The notes under the pieces: generated by a model
Told to the model about the DNA's origin: nothing
Seen by the model: the letters and a program-made list of their open reading frames with translations, nothing else
Databases searched by the model: none
Part shown: piece after piece, positions 1 to 6,583 of the stretch
Position numbering within the stretch: position 1 is the first letter of the stretch
Layout of the letters: every line of letters begins with the position of its first letter
Made by a program: the position numbers and the translations under genes
Origin: Sediminibacterium ginsengisoli
Lineage (GTDB): Bacteria; Bacteroidota; Bacteroidia; Chitinophagales; Chitinophagaceae
Reading direction: 5' to 3'
Length of the DNA: 7,211 bases
NCBI GenBank assembly: GCA_943324415.2
Contig: CALPLN020000094.1
Location: forward strand, 1 to 7,211

Positions 1-656
1 AAATATTGCTTTACATCGGCATGTACAAATTGATAGGCGGTAGGGTTTGCTAATTGGTTTAATTTAAAATTTTCTTCACTCCAACTTAAGTAGGTTTTGG
101 ATAAGTCAACCGAAGTGACTGTTTTAGCACCTGCTTTTGCTGCATATACCGAGAAGGAACTTGTATAGCAAAATAAGTTTAAGAAATGGGTATCCTTTGC
201 TTCTGCTTGGACCATTTGTCTCGTGACACGATGGTCTAAAAATAAGCCAGTATCTAAGTAGTCTGTAAGGTTTACAAGAAATTTCAATCCATTTTCTTGC
301 ACTGTGATTATTTTTGATTCAGTGACTTCTTCTTTTTCGTATTGTCCTTCTCGATGGGACATTCGCTTGCGCAATTTCACATACATCTGGTCAACAGGTA
401 CCCCTGTCATTTCAGAGATGATTCTTTTAGTTTCAGTAAACCAAATGGTATGTTCTTCGTCTGTTAAAGCATGACGACGATTGTATTCTGCGATATAAAT
501 GTATTCCTCATAAAATTCCACACAAATTGGGAATTCAGGTAAGTCATGGTCATAAAGTCTCCAGCAACTTACATTGAGTCGCTTGGCCTGTTTTAACCGG
601 TGCTTATAATTTTTAAGCAATCGATTTTCAAACATTTGAAATTTTTCTGAAGTCAT
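1..656 (-). CDS. rlmK: RlmK-like 23S rRNA (guanine-N7) methyltransferase, partial (C-terminus beyond left edge)
   Basis: This is a class I SAM-dependent methyltransferase resembling the C-terminal (RlmK) half of the E. coli RlmL/RlmKL protein, which makes m7G2069 in 23S rRNA. The first 218 residues are visible, starting at the ATG at 654-656 (MTSEKFQMFE). The signature of the family is clear: RLYDHDLPEFP at about 33-43, a basic KLRKR stretch at about 94-98, and NLTDYLDTGLFLDHR at 129-143. SAM motif I follows (FLNLFCYTSSFSVYAAKAG, 158-176), then the acidic end of strand 2 (SVDLS, 182-186). In E. coli this domain is fused behind a THUMP/RlmL half. Here the ORF begins only about 20-30 residues before the RlmK core, so it is a stand-alone enzyme. 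The YTG commonly seen in motif I reads YTS. Family assignment is strong; the exact target guanine is inferred. I see no convincing separate promoter between it and the preceding terminator. Confidence 0.85.
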   Translation of the reverse strand, partial: MTSEKFQMFENRLLKNYKHRLKQAKRLNVSCWRLYDHDLPEFPICVEFYEEYIYIAEYNRRHALTDEEHTIWFTETKRIISEMTGVPVDQMYVKLRKRMSHREGQYEKEEVTESKIITVQENGLKFLVNLTDYLDTGLFLDHRVTRQMVQAEAKDTHFLNLFCYTSSFSVYAAKAGAKTVTSVDLSKTYLSWSEENFKLNQLANPTAYQFVHADVKQY

Positions 657-676
657 GAGTTCGCTAAAATTACTAC

Positions 677-707
677 AAAAAAAGAAGCGCTACAAGTGTA
701 ACGCTTC
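677..707 (-). terminator. Rho-independent terminator of the aspartate aminotransferase gene
   Basis: An inverted repeat at 684-707 has 6-bp arms GAAGCG/CGCTTC and an inner 3-bp stem around a 4-nt loop. In the minus-strand transcript the intervening position is a U-G wobble, giving a continuous 10-bp stem followed directly by seven U residues (677-683 on the template). On the plus strand the same position is a C-A mismatch and no T-tract follows, so the element is polar. It lies 21 bp past the aminotransferase stop and 20 bp before the rlmK-like start, so it should insulate the two genes. Confidence 0.85.
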
Positions 708-728
708 AAAATCTGTATGAAATGAGTC

Positions 729-1919
729 TTATTTTAATTTAGCCAATGCTTCTCTAATTCTTGCCCAAGCTTTTTCAATATTTTCCATGCTATTTGCAAA
801 AGAGAAACGAACACAATTTGGTTCACCAAATGCATCACCCATTACAGAAGACACATGCGCCGTATTTAATAAATACATGCTAAAGTCTGCAGCATTGGCA
901 ATGGTTTGTGTGCCATCCGTTTTGCCATAATAGCTACTCACGTCAGGGAATACATAAAATGCGCCTTCTGGAGAAAAGCATTTAAATCCTGGCATGGCAT
1001 TCACCAATTCCAATGTTTTTGTACGACGACGCGTAAATTCTTCTGTCATTGCAAAAGAGGGTTTCAAGTCGCCCACTAAGGCGGCAACTGCTGCTTTTTG
1101 TGTGATGGAACAAGTACCAGATGTAAATTGACCTTGTAATTTCTCCATTGCTTTAGCCACAGTCGTATTAGAAGCAGTGTAGCCTAAACGCCATCCAGTC
1201 ATGGCAAAACCTTTACTCAATCCATTGATCAAAACAACTTGGTCTTTGATCTCACTAAATTGCGCAATACTCTCGTGTTTGCCAACAAAATTGATGTACT
1301 CATAAATCTCATCAGATAAGATGGTGATTTGAGGATATTTCTTGAACAAGTTCGCCAATGCTTCTAATTCTGCTTTGCTGTATACCGCGCCAGAAGGATT
1401 ACAAGGAGAGGAGAACATGAATACTTTAGTCTTTGGTGTAATGGCTGCTTCCACTTCTGCAGGGGTTGCTTTGAAACCAGCTTCCACTGTGGTTCTGATT
1501 TCTACCACTTTACCACGTGCAATTTTTACCAATTCTGAATATGTCACCCAATATGGTGTTGGTATAATGACTTCGTCTCCTTCATCTACCAAAGCCAAAA
1601 GGGCATTTGCTAAACTTTGCTTAGCACCCGTAGAAGTGATGATTTGGTCAGGGGTATAATCTAAATTGTTATCTCTTTTTAATTTAGTACAGACAGCTTC
1701 TCTTAAGTCTAAAAAACCAGCAACAGGGGTGTAGTGACTCCAGTTATCATTGATGGCTTTAATAGCAGCATCTTTAATATGTTGTGGGGTATCAAAATCA
1801 GGTTCGCCCAAGCTTAAGTCAATAACATCAATCCCTTGTGCCCTTAATTCACGACCTAATTTGGCCATTTTCAATGTTTCTGGTTCACTAAAGCGATTTA
1901 AAAGAGAGGATAATTCCAT
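729..1919 (-). CDS. aspC: Aspartate aminotransferase, class Ib (PLP fold type I)
   Basis: The predicted cytosolic PLP enzyme of 396 residues transfers the amino group between aspartate/glutamate and 2-oxoglutarate/oxaloacetate. It has the full class I aminotransferase set: LSLGEPDFDTP (35-45), YTPVAG (63-68), the PLP-stacking aromatic in PYW (122-124), SPCNPSG with Asn174, SDEIY with Asp203, and the Schiff-base lysine Lys236 in NGLSKGFAMTGWR, with Arg244 binding phosphate. Arg371 in CVRFSFA is the expected alpha-carboxylate ligand. Lys100 in TGAKQ matches the lysine that in Thermus AspAT recognises the acidic side chain of aspartate, which supports aspartate over a neutral substrate. Some class Ib members also use prephenate or aromatic substrates, which cannot be excluded. 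Length is normal for the family. The gene is divergent from sdaA. No exact TAnnTTTG box lies upstream; the nearest is a 6/8 match at 1947-1954. The symbol is by function; class Ib enzymes are only distantly related to E. coli AspC. Confidence 0.93.
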   Translation of the reverse strand: MELSSLLNRFSEPETLKMAKLGRELRAQGIDVIDLSLGEPDFDTPQHIKDAAIKAINDNWSHYTPVAGFLDLREAVCTKLKRDNNLDYTPDQIITSTGAKQSLANALLALVDEGDEVIIPTPYWVTYSELVKIARGKVVEIRTTVEAGFKATPAEVEAAITPKTKVFMFSSPCNPSGAVYSKAELEALANLFKKYPQITILSDEIYEYINFVGKHESIAQFSEIKDQVVLINGLSKGFAMTGWRLGYTASNTTVAKAMEKLQGQFTSGTCSITQKAAVAALVGDLKPSFAMTEEFTRRRTKTLELVNAMPGFKCFSPEGAFYVFPDVSSYYGKTDGTQTIANAADFSMYLLNTAHVSSVMGDAFGEPNCVRFSFANSMENIEKAWARIREALAKLK

Positions 1920-2006
1920 AGTGTATTATTTGTATTTCAAATTTCGCAAATTATTGCCAAACTGCAGTCTATTTTACAAGGCATTTGACATTAAATTATG
2001 CCCCAA

Positions 2007-2040
2007 TTGTTAATATCTATTCTAAACTCACTTACATTTG
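2007..2040 (+). promoter_or_regulatory. Bacteroidota-type promoter of sdaA
   Basis: TACATTTG at 2033-2040 matches the Bacteroidota -7 consensus TAnnTTTG exactly. A TTG at 2007-2009 lies 23 bp upstream, within the spacing reported for the -33 element. The box ends only 7 bp before the sdaA ATG, so a start site about 4 bp after the box would leave a leader of a few nucleotides. The rest of the divergent 128-bp spacer (1920-2047) shows no convincing box for the aminotransferase gene and no clear operator. A short direct repeat of CAAATT occurs at 1938 and 1947. Confidence 0.6.
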
Positions 2041-2047
2041 TTTTTCT

Positions 2048-3505
2048 ATGGAAAAGTTTATCTCTGTATTTGATATGTTCAAAATTGGTGTGGGCCCTTC
2101 AAGCTCTCATACACTAGGCCCATGGCGTGCTGCAAAGCAAGTCATTACAAGGGTTAGCGAATGGACTGATATCACCAATATTAAAGCATTGCATGTTTAC
2201 CTATATGGTTCATTGGCGAAAACGGGTAAAGGGCATGGAACGGATACAGCAGTATTAATGGGTTTGCTTGGAGAGGATCCTGTTACAACAGATACGAGTT
2301 TAATCAATCAAAAGGTGCAGACGATTAAGGAGAACAACACCATTCATTTGGATGGGTTACACGCGATACATTTTGACTACAAGGAGCACTTAGTTTTTTT
2401 AAAGGATAAAAGTTTACCGTATCATCCGAATGCAATGCAATTTGTAATTGAGTTAAAAGATACTGTTAAGACCTATACGTATTATTCTGTTGGAGGTGGA
2501 TTTATTGAAACAGAACAATCGGAAGATGGCCAAGATTTGGGTAAGTTGATCGAAGACAAGAAGGAAGAAAATGTGGAAGTGCCGTTTAATTTTTTTAGTA
2601 CCAATGATTTAATTCATTGGTGTATTAAAACTGGATTACCTATTTCTGATATTGTGAAAGAGAATGAAAAACAAATCCATACCGAGCAAGCATTAGGAGA
2701 AGGGTTAGATCGATTGTGGAAAACAATGTCGGATTGTATTTTTAAAGGAGTGCATGCAGAAGGCATTTTGCCTGGCGGATTACAAGTACGCCGAAGAGCA
2801 TTTGATTTAAATGCAAAATTGTTAAACAATCAATTTGAACCAGCTAATTCTGTGGAAGCATGGATGCAACAAATTCAGCAAGGGGGAAATGATTTTACGT
2901 ATATATTAGATTGGGTGAGCTGTTTCGCATTAGCTGTTAATGAAGAAAATGCAAGTTTTGGTAGGGTAGTGACAGCGCCAACCAATGGTGCTGCGGGAGT
3001 GATACCTGCTGTGTTAATGTACGCAATCAATTTTTGCAATAAAGGCAGTCAACAGGATATCCATCGTTTTTTATTAACAGCGAATGCGATTGGAATTCTA
3101 TTTAAAAATGGGGCTACGATTTCTGCAGCAATGGGTGGATGTCAGGCAGAGATTGGTGTTTCTTCTGCGATGGCGGCTGCGGGATTAACGGAGTTGTTGG
3201 GTGGAAACCAACGACAAGTTTTAATGGCTGGAGAAATTGCAATGGAACATCATTTAGGGTTAACCTGCGATCCTGTGGGAGGATTGGTTCAGATTCCTTG
3301 TATTGAACGCAATACGATGGGCGCCATTAAAGCCATCACTGCGGCACAATTGGCATTGCAAAGTAAACCAGATTACGCCTTAGTTAGTTTAGACAAAGTG
3401 ATTCATACCATGTGGAATACCGCCATGGATATGAATGTGAAGTACAAAGAAACCGCAGATGGAGGTTTAGCGATCCAAATACCAATTGGATTGGCTGAGT
3501 GTTAA
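2048..3505 (+). CDS. sdaA: L-serine ammonia-lyase, iron-sulfur dependent, single chain (type 2)
   Basis: This cytosolic enzyme deaminates L-serine to pyruvate and ammonia using a [4Fe-4S] cluster. The 485-residue product has the N-terminal beta domain with the conserved FDMFKIGVGPSSSHT (8-22) and the C-terminal catalytic alpha domain. The latter includes TAPTNGAAGVIPAVL (309-323) and cluster cysteines Cys365 (MGGCQAEIG), Cys407 (LTCDPVGG) and Cys418 (IPCIERN). Their spacing (42 and 11) equals my recollection of E. coli SdaA. The protein ends GLAEC, so Cys485 is the last residue. In the Legionella type 2 enzyme the terminal cysteine folds back to ligate the fourth iron. The ATG at 2048 is chosen because homology begins at once (ISVFDMF), whereas the in-frame TTG at 1985 lies upstream of the promoter box. 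The gene is about 30 residues longer than the E. coli enzyme, probably in loops between the domains. It converges with mqnE, 14 bp away. Confidence 0.95.
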   Translation: MEKFISVFDMFKIGVGPSSSHTLGPWRAAKQVITRVSEWTDITNIKALHVYLYGSLAKTGKGHGTDTAVLMGLLGEDPVTTDTSLINQKVQTIKENNTIHLDGLHAIHFDYKEHLVFLKDKSLPYHPNAMQFVIELKDTVKTYTYYSVGGGFIETEQSEDGQDLGKLIEDKKEENVEVPFNFFSTNDLIHWCIKTGLPISDIVKENEKQIHTEQALGEGLDRLWKTMSDCIFKGVHAEGILPGGLQVRRRAFDLNAKLLNNQFEPANSVEAWMQQIQQGGNDFTYILDWVSCFALAVNEENASFGRVVTAPTNGAAGVIPAVLMYAINFCNKGSQQDIHRFLLTANAIGILFKNGATISAAMGGCQAEIGVSSAMAAAGLTELLGGNQRQVLMAGEIAMEHHLGLTCDPVGGLVQIPCIERNTMGAIKAITAAQLALQSKPDYALVSLDKVIHTMWNTAMDMNVKYKETADGGLAIQIPIGLAEC

Positions 3506-3519
3506 TTGGTTGATTAAAA

Positions 3520-4677
3520 CTAAGCTTCTATTGCAGCTTCATCTATCAAACTAAAATCTTGTATCACATTGTATAAAGTGCCTCTTTCTATTGGGGTTCT
3601 TTTTGCTTGCTTGATCAATCTTACCAACTCCAATGTTGACATAGCAGGATTTTGTTCCTCACTACCAGCCATAGAGTAAATTTTTGTTGTATCATCGATT
3701 GTACCATCAATATCATTCACACCATAACTTAAAGTCAATTGTGCAACCTGTCTTCCTAACATTGGCCAGTAAGCTTTTACGTGCGGGAAATTATCTAAGT
3801 ACAATCTTGAGATGGCATACATTTTCAAATCCTCTAACATGGTAGATTCTGGAACAGCATTCATTTCATTATCCTTATTACGGAATTTCAATGGAATGAA
3901 AGTGTTGAATCCTTTTGTTTGATCTTGTAATTGTCTTAGGCGCTCCATATGATCTACGCGATGTTCATATTTTTCGATATGACCATACAATAAAGTTGCA
4001 TTGCTATGCATGCCTAATTCATGGGCTGTTTGGTGAATTTCCAACCATCCATTTGCATCTACTTTATCATCACAAATAATGGTTCTAATAGCTGGATGAA
4101 AAATTTCAGCACCGCCACCTGGCAAAGAATCTAATCCAGCTTCATGTGCTAAACGCATTCCTTCCTTCACAGAAACTTTTGCTTTGCGGAACATGTAATC
4201 TAATTCGACGGGTGTAAATGCTTTTATGTGTAATTCAGGACGATGCGCTTTGATTGCACGCATTAAATCTAAAAAGAAGGCCAAGGTTAATTTAGGATGA
4301 ACTCCGCCAACAATATGTACTTCGGTAACTGGTTTGCCATCATATGAACGTACGATATCCATCATTTGATCGATCGTCAATTCCCATCCTTCTTCTTTAT
4401 GTGCATACAATTTTGAGTAAGAGCAGAACTTACAAGAGAAGACGCATACGTTAGTAGGCTCAATATGAAAATTACGATTGAAATAAGTATGATCACCATG
4501 TAACTCATGTCTTTTCCAATTGGCCAATGCACCAACATAAGGTAAAGAGGCTTTTTCAAATAGGGCAACACCATCTTCAAAACTAATACGTTCGTTTTGG
4601 ATAATTTTTTGACCAATTGCTTTAAGTGTTAGGTCATCTTGAGCATCTACCAATACTTGAATTTGTGCCTGTTTCAT
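3520..4677 (-). CDS. mqnE: Aminodeoxyfutalosine synthase (radical SAM, menaquinone biosynthesis)
   Basis: MqnE joins 3-[(1-carboxyvinyl)oxy]benzoate to the adenosyl moiety of SAM, giving 6-amino-6-deoxyfutalosine, a committed step of the futalosine route to menaquinone. The 385-residue product has the radical SAM cluster motif CVFSCKFC (Cys78, Cys82, Cys85) preceded by NRNFHIEPTN. It also has the MqnE-like stretches EVHIVGGVHPKL (119-130), HIKAFTPVELDYM (150-162), GLDSLPGGGAEIF (181-193), SNATLLYGHIE (225-235) and HRVDHMERLRQLQ (239-251). MqnC, the related dehypoxanthine futalosine cyclase, has a different cluster context (TDCKFCAFYR-like), so MqnE fits better. The ATG at 4675-4677 is preferred: an in-frame TTG 21 bp upstream at 4696-4698 is itself part of the -7 promoter box. 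The rest of the pathway (mqnA, B, C, D) is not in the window. The stop is 14 bp from that of convergent sdaA, and no hairpin lies between. Confidence 0.92.
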   Translation of the reverse strand: MKQAQIQVLVDAQDDLTLKAIGQKIIQNERISFEDGVALFEKASLPYVGALANWKRHELHGDHTYFNRNFHIEPTNVCVFSCKFCSYSKLYAHKEEGWELTIDQMMDIVRSYDGKPVTEVHIVGGVHPKLTLAFFLDLMRAIKAHRPELHIKAFTPVELDYMFRKAKVSVKEGMRLAHEAGLDSLPGGGAEIFHPAIRTIICDDKVDANGWLEIHQTAHELGMHSNATLLYGHIEKYEHRVDHMERLRQLQDQTKGFNTFIPLKFRNKDNEMNAVPESTMLEDLKMYAISRLYLDNFPHVKAYWPMLGRQVAQLTLSYGVNDIDGTIDDTTKIYSMAGSEEQNPAMSTLELVRLIKQAKRTPIERGTLYNVIQDFSLIDEAAIEA

Positions 4678-4695
4678 AGACTGAAAATTAGGACA

Positions 4696-4703
4696 CAAAG
4701 TTA
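4696..4703 (-). promoter_or_regulatory. -7 promoter box of mqnE
   Basis: On the minus strand this reads TAACTTTG, an exact TAnnTTTG match, ending 18 bp before the mqnE ATG. A leader of about 15 nt is implied. No TTG is found at the usual -33 spacing, so the assignment rests on the -7 box alone. It gives mqnE its own promoter downstream of the transporter gene, although no terminator is visible after that gene (4704-4778), so readthrough is also possible. Confidence 0.5.
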
Positions 4704-4778
4704 GTCAATAACCTTAGAATACCATCTTCTGTTTAAGGTCTATTGAATTCTGTTGTGATTCTATAAAATAAGGAGGTA

Positions 4779-6041
4779 TTAGCCGATTAAAATACCAGCT
4801 ATACTTGCAGATAAATAGGACGCTAAAGTTCCGGCCAAAAGGGCTTTAAGACCTAATTCAGCCAAGTCTTTTCGGCGAGAAGGTGCTAGTTCACCAATGC
4901 CACCAATTAACATACCGACACTGCTGAAATTGGCAAAACCACATATTGCAATACTTACAATTAGCAATCCCTTTTCTGTAACAATTGGAATAACTTTGCT
5001 TGTTAAGCTTTTGAATGCCACAAATTCATTGATGGTTAATTTTTGTCCTAATAAAGTTGCCGCGCTCTGCACATCAACACTTGGAATACCCATGGCCCAA
5101 GCCATTGGATAAAATAGTTTACTAAAAATAAAGTTCAAGCTTAAATCTATATTGGCACTAAATAGGTGGCCAATTTTTAGTAAACTCCAGTCTACTAGAG
5201 CAATTAAAGCAATAAAACCAATTAACATAGCGATCACATTCATGGCAATTTTAAAACCATCTCCAGCACCATGTGTAATGGCATCGATGGTATTGCTATA
5301 TTGACTCTTCACTTCTAATGTCACTTTACCCATTGTTTGAGAAGCTTCTGTCTCGGGGAAAAGAATTTTTGCAATGACCAAAGCACCAGGAGCTGCCATT
5401 AAACTTGCAGTGATTAATTTTGGTGCTAAGTCCATTCCTGCTTGAGCTCCCATATTCGCATACACTACCAAAATACCCCCAGCAATACAAGCTAAACTTC
5501 CACTCATACTTGCTAAAATTTCACTTTTTGTCATTGTTGGCAAGTAGGGACGGATCATAACTTGCGCTTCTACTTGTCCTACAAATGCACTCGCTACATT
5601 ACTCAATGCTTCTGCTCCGCTAACACGCATAATGAAATTCATTGCTTTTGCGATCAAAGAAATAATGCGTTGCATAATTCCAAAATGATAAAATAAAGCC
5701 ACTAAAACACAAACTAAAATGATAGTTGCTGTTACGTTAAATGCAAATACGAAACCACCATTGGTAAAGTCAGTCACACCTGCAGGCCCCATAGCTGCTA
5801 CACCACCATATACAAAAGCAGCGCCTTGACGTGCAAATTCTTCGATCTTACCCATCCCTTTTCCTAGAATTTGAAAAAAGCTGGTGATAGCAGGGATTTT
5901 CAAGATTAATATACCAATTGTTAACTGAAGGGCTAATCCACTTAAGACTAAACGATAATTGATTTTCTTTTTATTATTTGAGAATAAAAAAGCAATGAAT
6001 AATATCAATACAATGCCTATCAAGCCTTGGAATCTTGCCAT
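4779..6041 (-). CDS. nupC: Concentrative nucleoside transporter (CNT/NupC family)
   Basis: This inner-membrane symporter imports nucleosides against their gradient. The 420-residue protein is strongly hydrophobic, with helices beginning at about 5-20 and 31-49 separated by a positive loop (NNKKK). CNT signatures are present: SGAEALSNVASAFVGQVEA (141-159), MIRPYLPTMTKSE (162-174), ACIAGGILVVYANMG (184-198), NEFVAF (338-343) and CGFANFSSVGMLIGG (367-381). By alignment from memory with Vibrio cholerae vcCNT, Gln156 and Glu158 contact the base, and Glu339, Asn371 and Ser374 contact ribose; all are kept. The GQTE threonine is Val157. The Na+ ligands Asn149 and Ser183 of vcCNT correspond to Ser151 and Cys185, which resembles E. 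coli NupC (proton-coupled) at the first position. Length is typical of bacterial CNTs. The start is the ATG at 6039-6041; no Shine-Dalgarno is seen. Which nucleosides it carries cannot be read from sequence. Confidence 0.92.
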   Translation of the reverse strand: MARFQGLIGIVLILFIAFLFSNNKKKINYRLVLSGLALQLTIGILILKIPAITSFFQILGKGMGKIEEFARQGAAFVYGGVAAMGPAGVTDFTNGGFVFAFNVTATIILVCVLVALFYHFGIMQRIISLIAKAMNFIMRVSGAEALSNVASAFVGQVEAQVMIRPYLPTMTKSEILASMSGSLACIAGGILVVYANMGAQAGMDLAPKLITASLMAAPGALVIAKILFPETEASQTMGKVTLEVKSQYSNTIDAITHGAGDGFKIAMNVIAMLIGFIALIALVDWSLLKIGHLFSANIDLSLNFIFSKLFYPMAWAMGIPSVDVQSAATLLGQKLTINEFVAFKSLTSKVIPIVTEKGLLIVSIAICGFANFSSVGMLIGGIGELAPSRRKDLAELGLKALLAGTLASYLSASIAGILIG

Positions 6042-6058
6042 GGGGTTAATTTAGGGGA

Positions 6059-6066
6059 GAAAGGTA
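6059..6066 (-). promoter_or_regulatory. Possible -7 promoter box of the nucleoside transporter gene
   Basis: The minus strand reads TACCTTTC, a 7/8 match to TAnnTTTG, ending 17 bp before the ATG at 6041. No -33 TTG is seen at the right spacing. The position, just after the thioredoxin terminator and before the gene, is what one would expect. The imperfect match keeps this tentative. Confidence 0.3.
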
Positions 6067-6101
6067 ATTAATTTATTGTTATTTTTTTGATTGGAGGGCA
6101 T

Positions 6102-6134
6102 AAAAAATCCCGCTCAGTTGAATGAGCAGGATTT
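6102..6134 (-). terminator. Rho-independent terminator of trxA
   Basis: The arms AAATCC (6105-6110) and GGATTT (6129-6134) plus inner arms GCTCA (6112-6116) and TGAGC (6123-6127) enclose a 6-nt loop. In the minus-strand transcript the intervening pair is a G-U wobble, giving a continuous 12-bp stem ending in a U-rich tract (A-tract 6102-6107 on the plus strand). It is a C-A mismatch on the plus strand. It begins 20 bp after the trxA stop and separates the dnaE-trxA pair from the transporter gene. Confidence 0.85.
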
Positions 6135-6154
6135 CAATAATGTAGTGGTTTAAA

Positions 6155-6472
6155 TTACATGTGAGATTGAATCTTTTTGTCTAAAACCGCCTTTGGAACA
6201 GCACCGATTTGCTTGTCTACCACTTGACCACCTTTAACAAAAAGAATTGCTGGTATAGATGTGATGCCAAAGTTCATACTTAAGTTAGGGTTTACATCCA
6301 CATTCACTTTACCAATATTTACTTTGCCTTCGTATTGTGCAGCCAATTCTTCGATAACTGGTCCAATCGCTCTACATGGTCCACACCATTCTGCCCAAAA
6401 ATCGATTACACTTAATTTATCACTTTCAATGACTGTTTGTTGAAAGTTCGCGTCTGTAAATTCTAATGCCAT
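6155..6472 (-). CDS. trxA: Thioredoxin
   Basis: This 105-residue cytosolic disulfide reductase has the classic active site WCGPC (29-33, redox cysteines 30 and 33) in VIDFWAEWCGPC. The buried Asp24 corresponds to E. coli Asp26. The cis-proline loop is TSIP (Pro74), followed by the FVKGG turn (78-82) and the C-terminal helix. There is no signal peptide or membrane anchor, and the length is that of standard TrxA. The start is the ATG at 6470-6472 (MALEFTDANF). A GTG at 6557-6559 would add 29 residues unlike thioredoxin and lies upstream of the promoter box, so it is rejected. The gene follows dnaE by 111 bp on the same strand and has its own -7 box and its own terminator, so it can be transcribed alone. 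Confidence 0.96.
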   Translation of the reverse strand: MALEFTDANFQQTVIESDKLSVIDFWAEWCGPCRAIGPVIEELAAQYEGKVNIGKVNVDVNPNLSMNFGITSIPAILFVKGGQVVDKQIGAVPKAVLDKKIQSHM

Positions 6473-6513
6473 AATTGTATTTTTAAATTTTCTTGTTGTT
6501 AATAGATGTAGCA

Positions 6514-6521
6514 CAAAATTA
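6514..6521 (-). promoter_or_regulatory. -7 promoter box of trxA
   Basis: The minus strand reads TAATTTTG, an exact TAnnTTTG match, ending 41 bp before the trxA ATG and implying a leader of about 38 nt. No TTG lies at 17-23 bp upstream. It lies after the dnaE stop, where no terminator hairpin is apparent, so trxA may be served both by this promoter and by readthrough from dnaE. Confidence 0.5.
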
Positions 6522-6583
6522 GCTCCAAAATGTAATATCTGCCATCTTGACTTTTCCACCTAAATAGGTCGCTTTGGGGACAA

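Noticed and set aside
1938..1954. CAAATT direct repeat in the divergent aspC-sdaA spacer, as a regulator binding site
   Set aside because: It is only six bases long in AT-rich DNA and has no matching site elsewhere in the window, so it is too weak to call.
1342..2013. Two plus-strand ORFs (1342-1659 and 1750-2013) overlapping the aminotransferase gene
   Set aside because: They lie antisense to a strongly supported gene, have no recognisable domain, and the second runs through the divergent promoter region. They are best explained as coding shadows.
2614..2829. Minus-strand ORF inside sdaA
   Set aside because: It is antisense to a well-conserved enzyme, with no family resemblance and a low-complexity, cysteine-scattered translation.
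4377..4616. Minus-strand ORF of 79 residues overlapping mqnE in another frame
   Set aside because: It looks membrane-like only because it is an off-frame reading of an AT-rich gene. It overlaps the conserved MqnE N-terminus.
4771..4776. AGGAGG on the plus strand, resembling a strong Shine-Dalgarno
   Set aside because: No plus-strand start or gene follows; it sits just past the stop codon of the minus-strand transporter. It is probably chance.
6558..6569. 12-bp palindrome ACCTAAATAGGT after the dnaE stop, possible terminator or operator
   Set aside because: The perfect stem would need a 2-nt loop, and no U-tract follows on the minus strand. As an operator it stands alone with no regulator in view.
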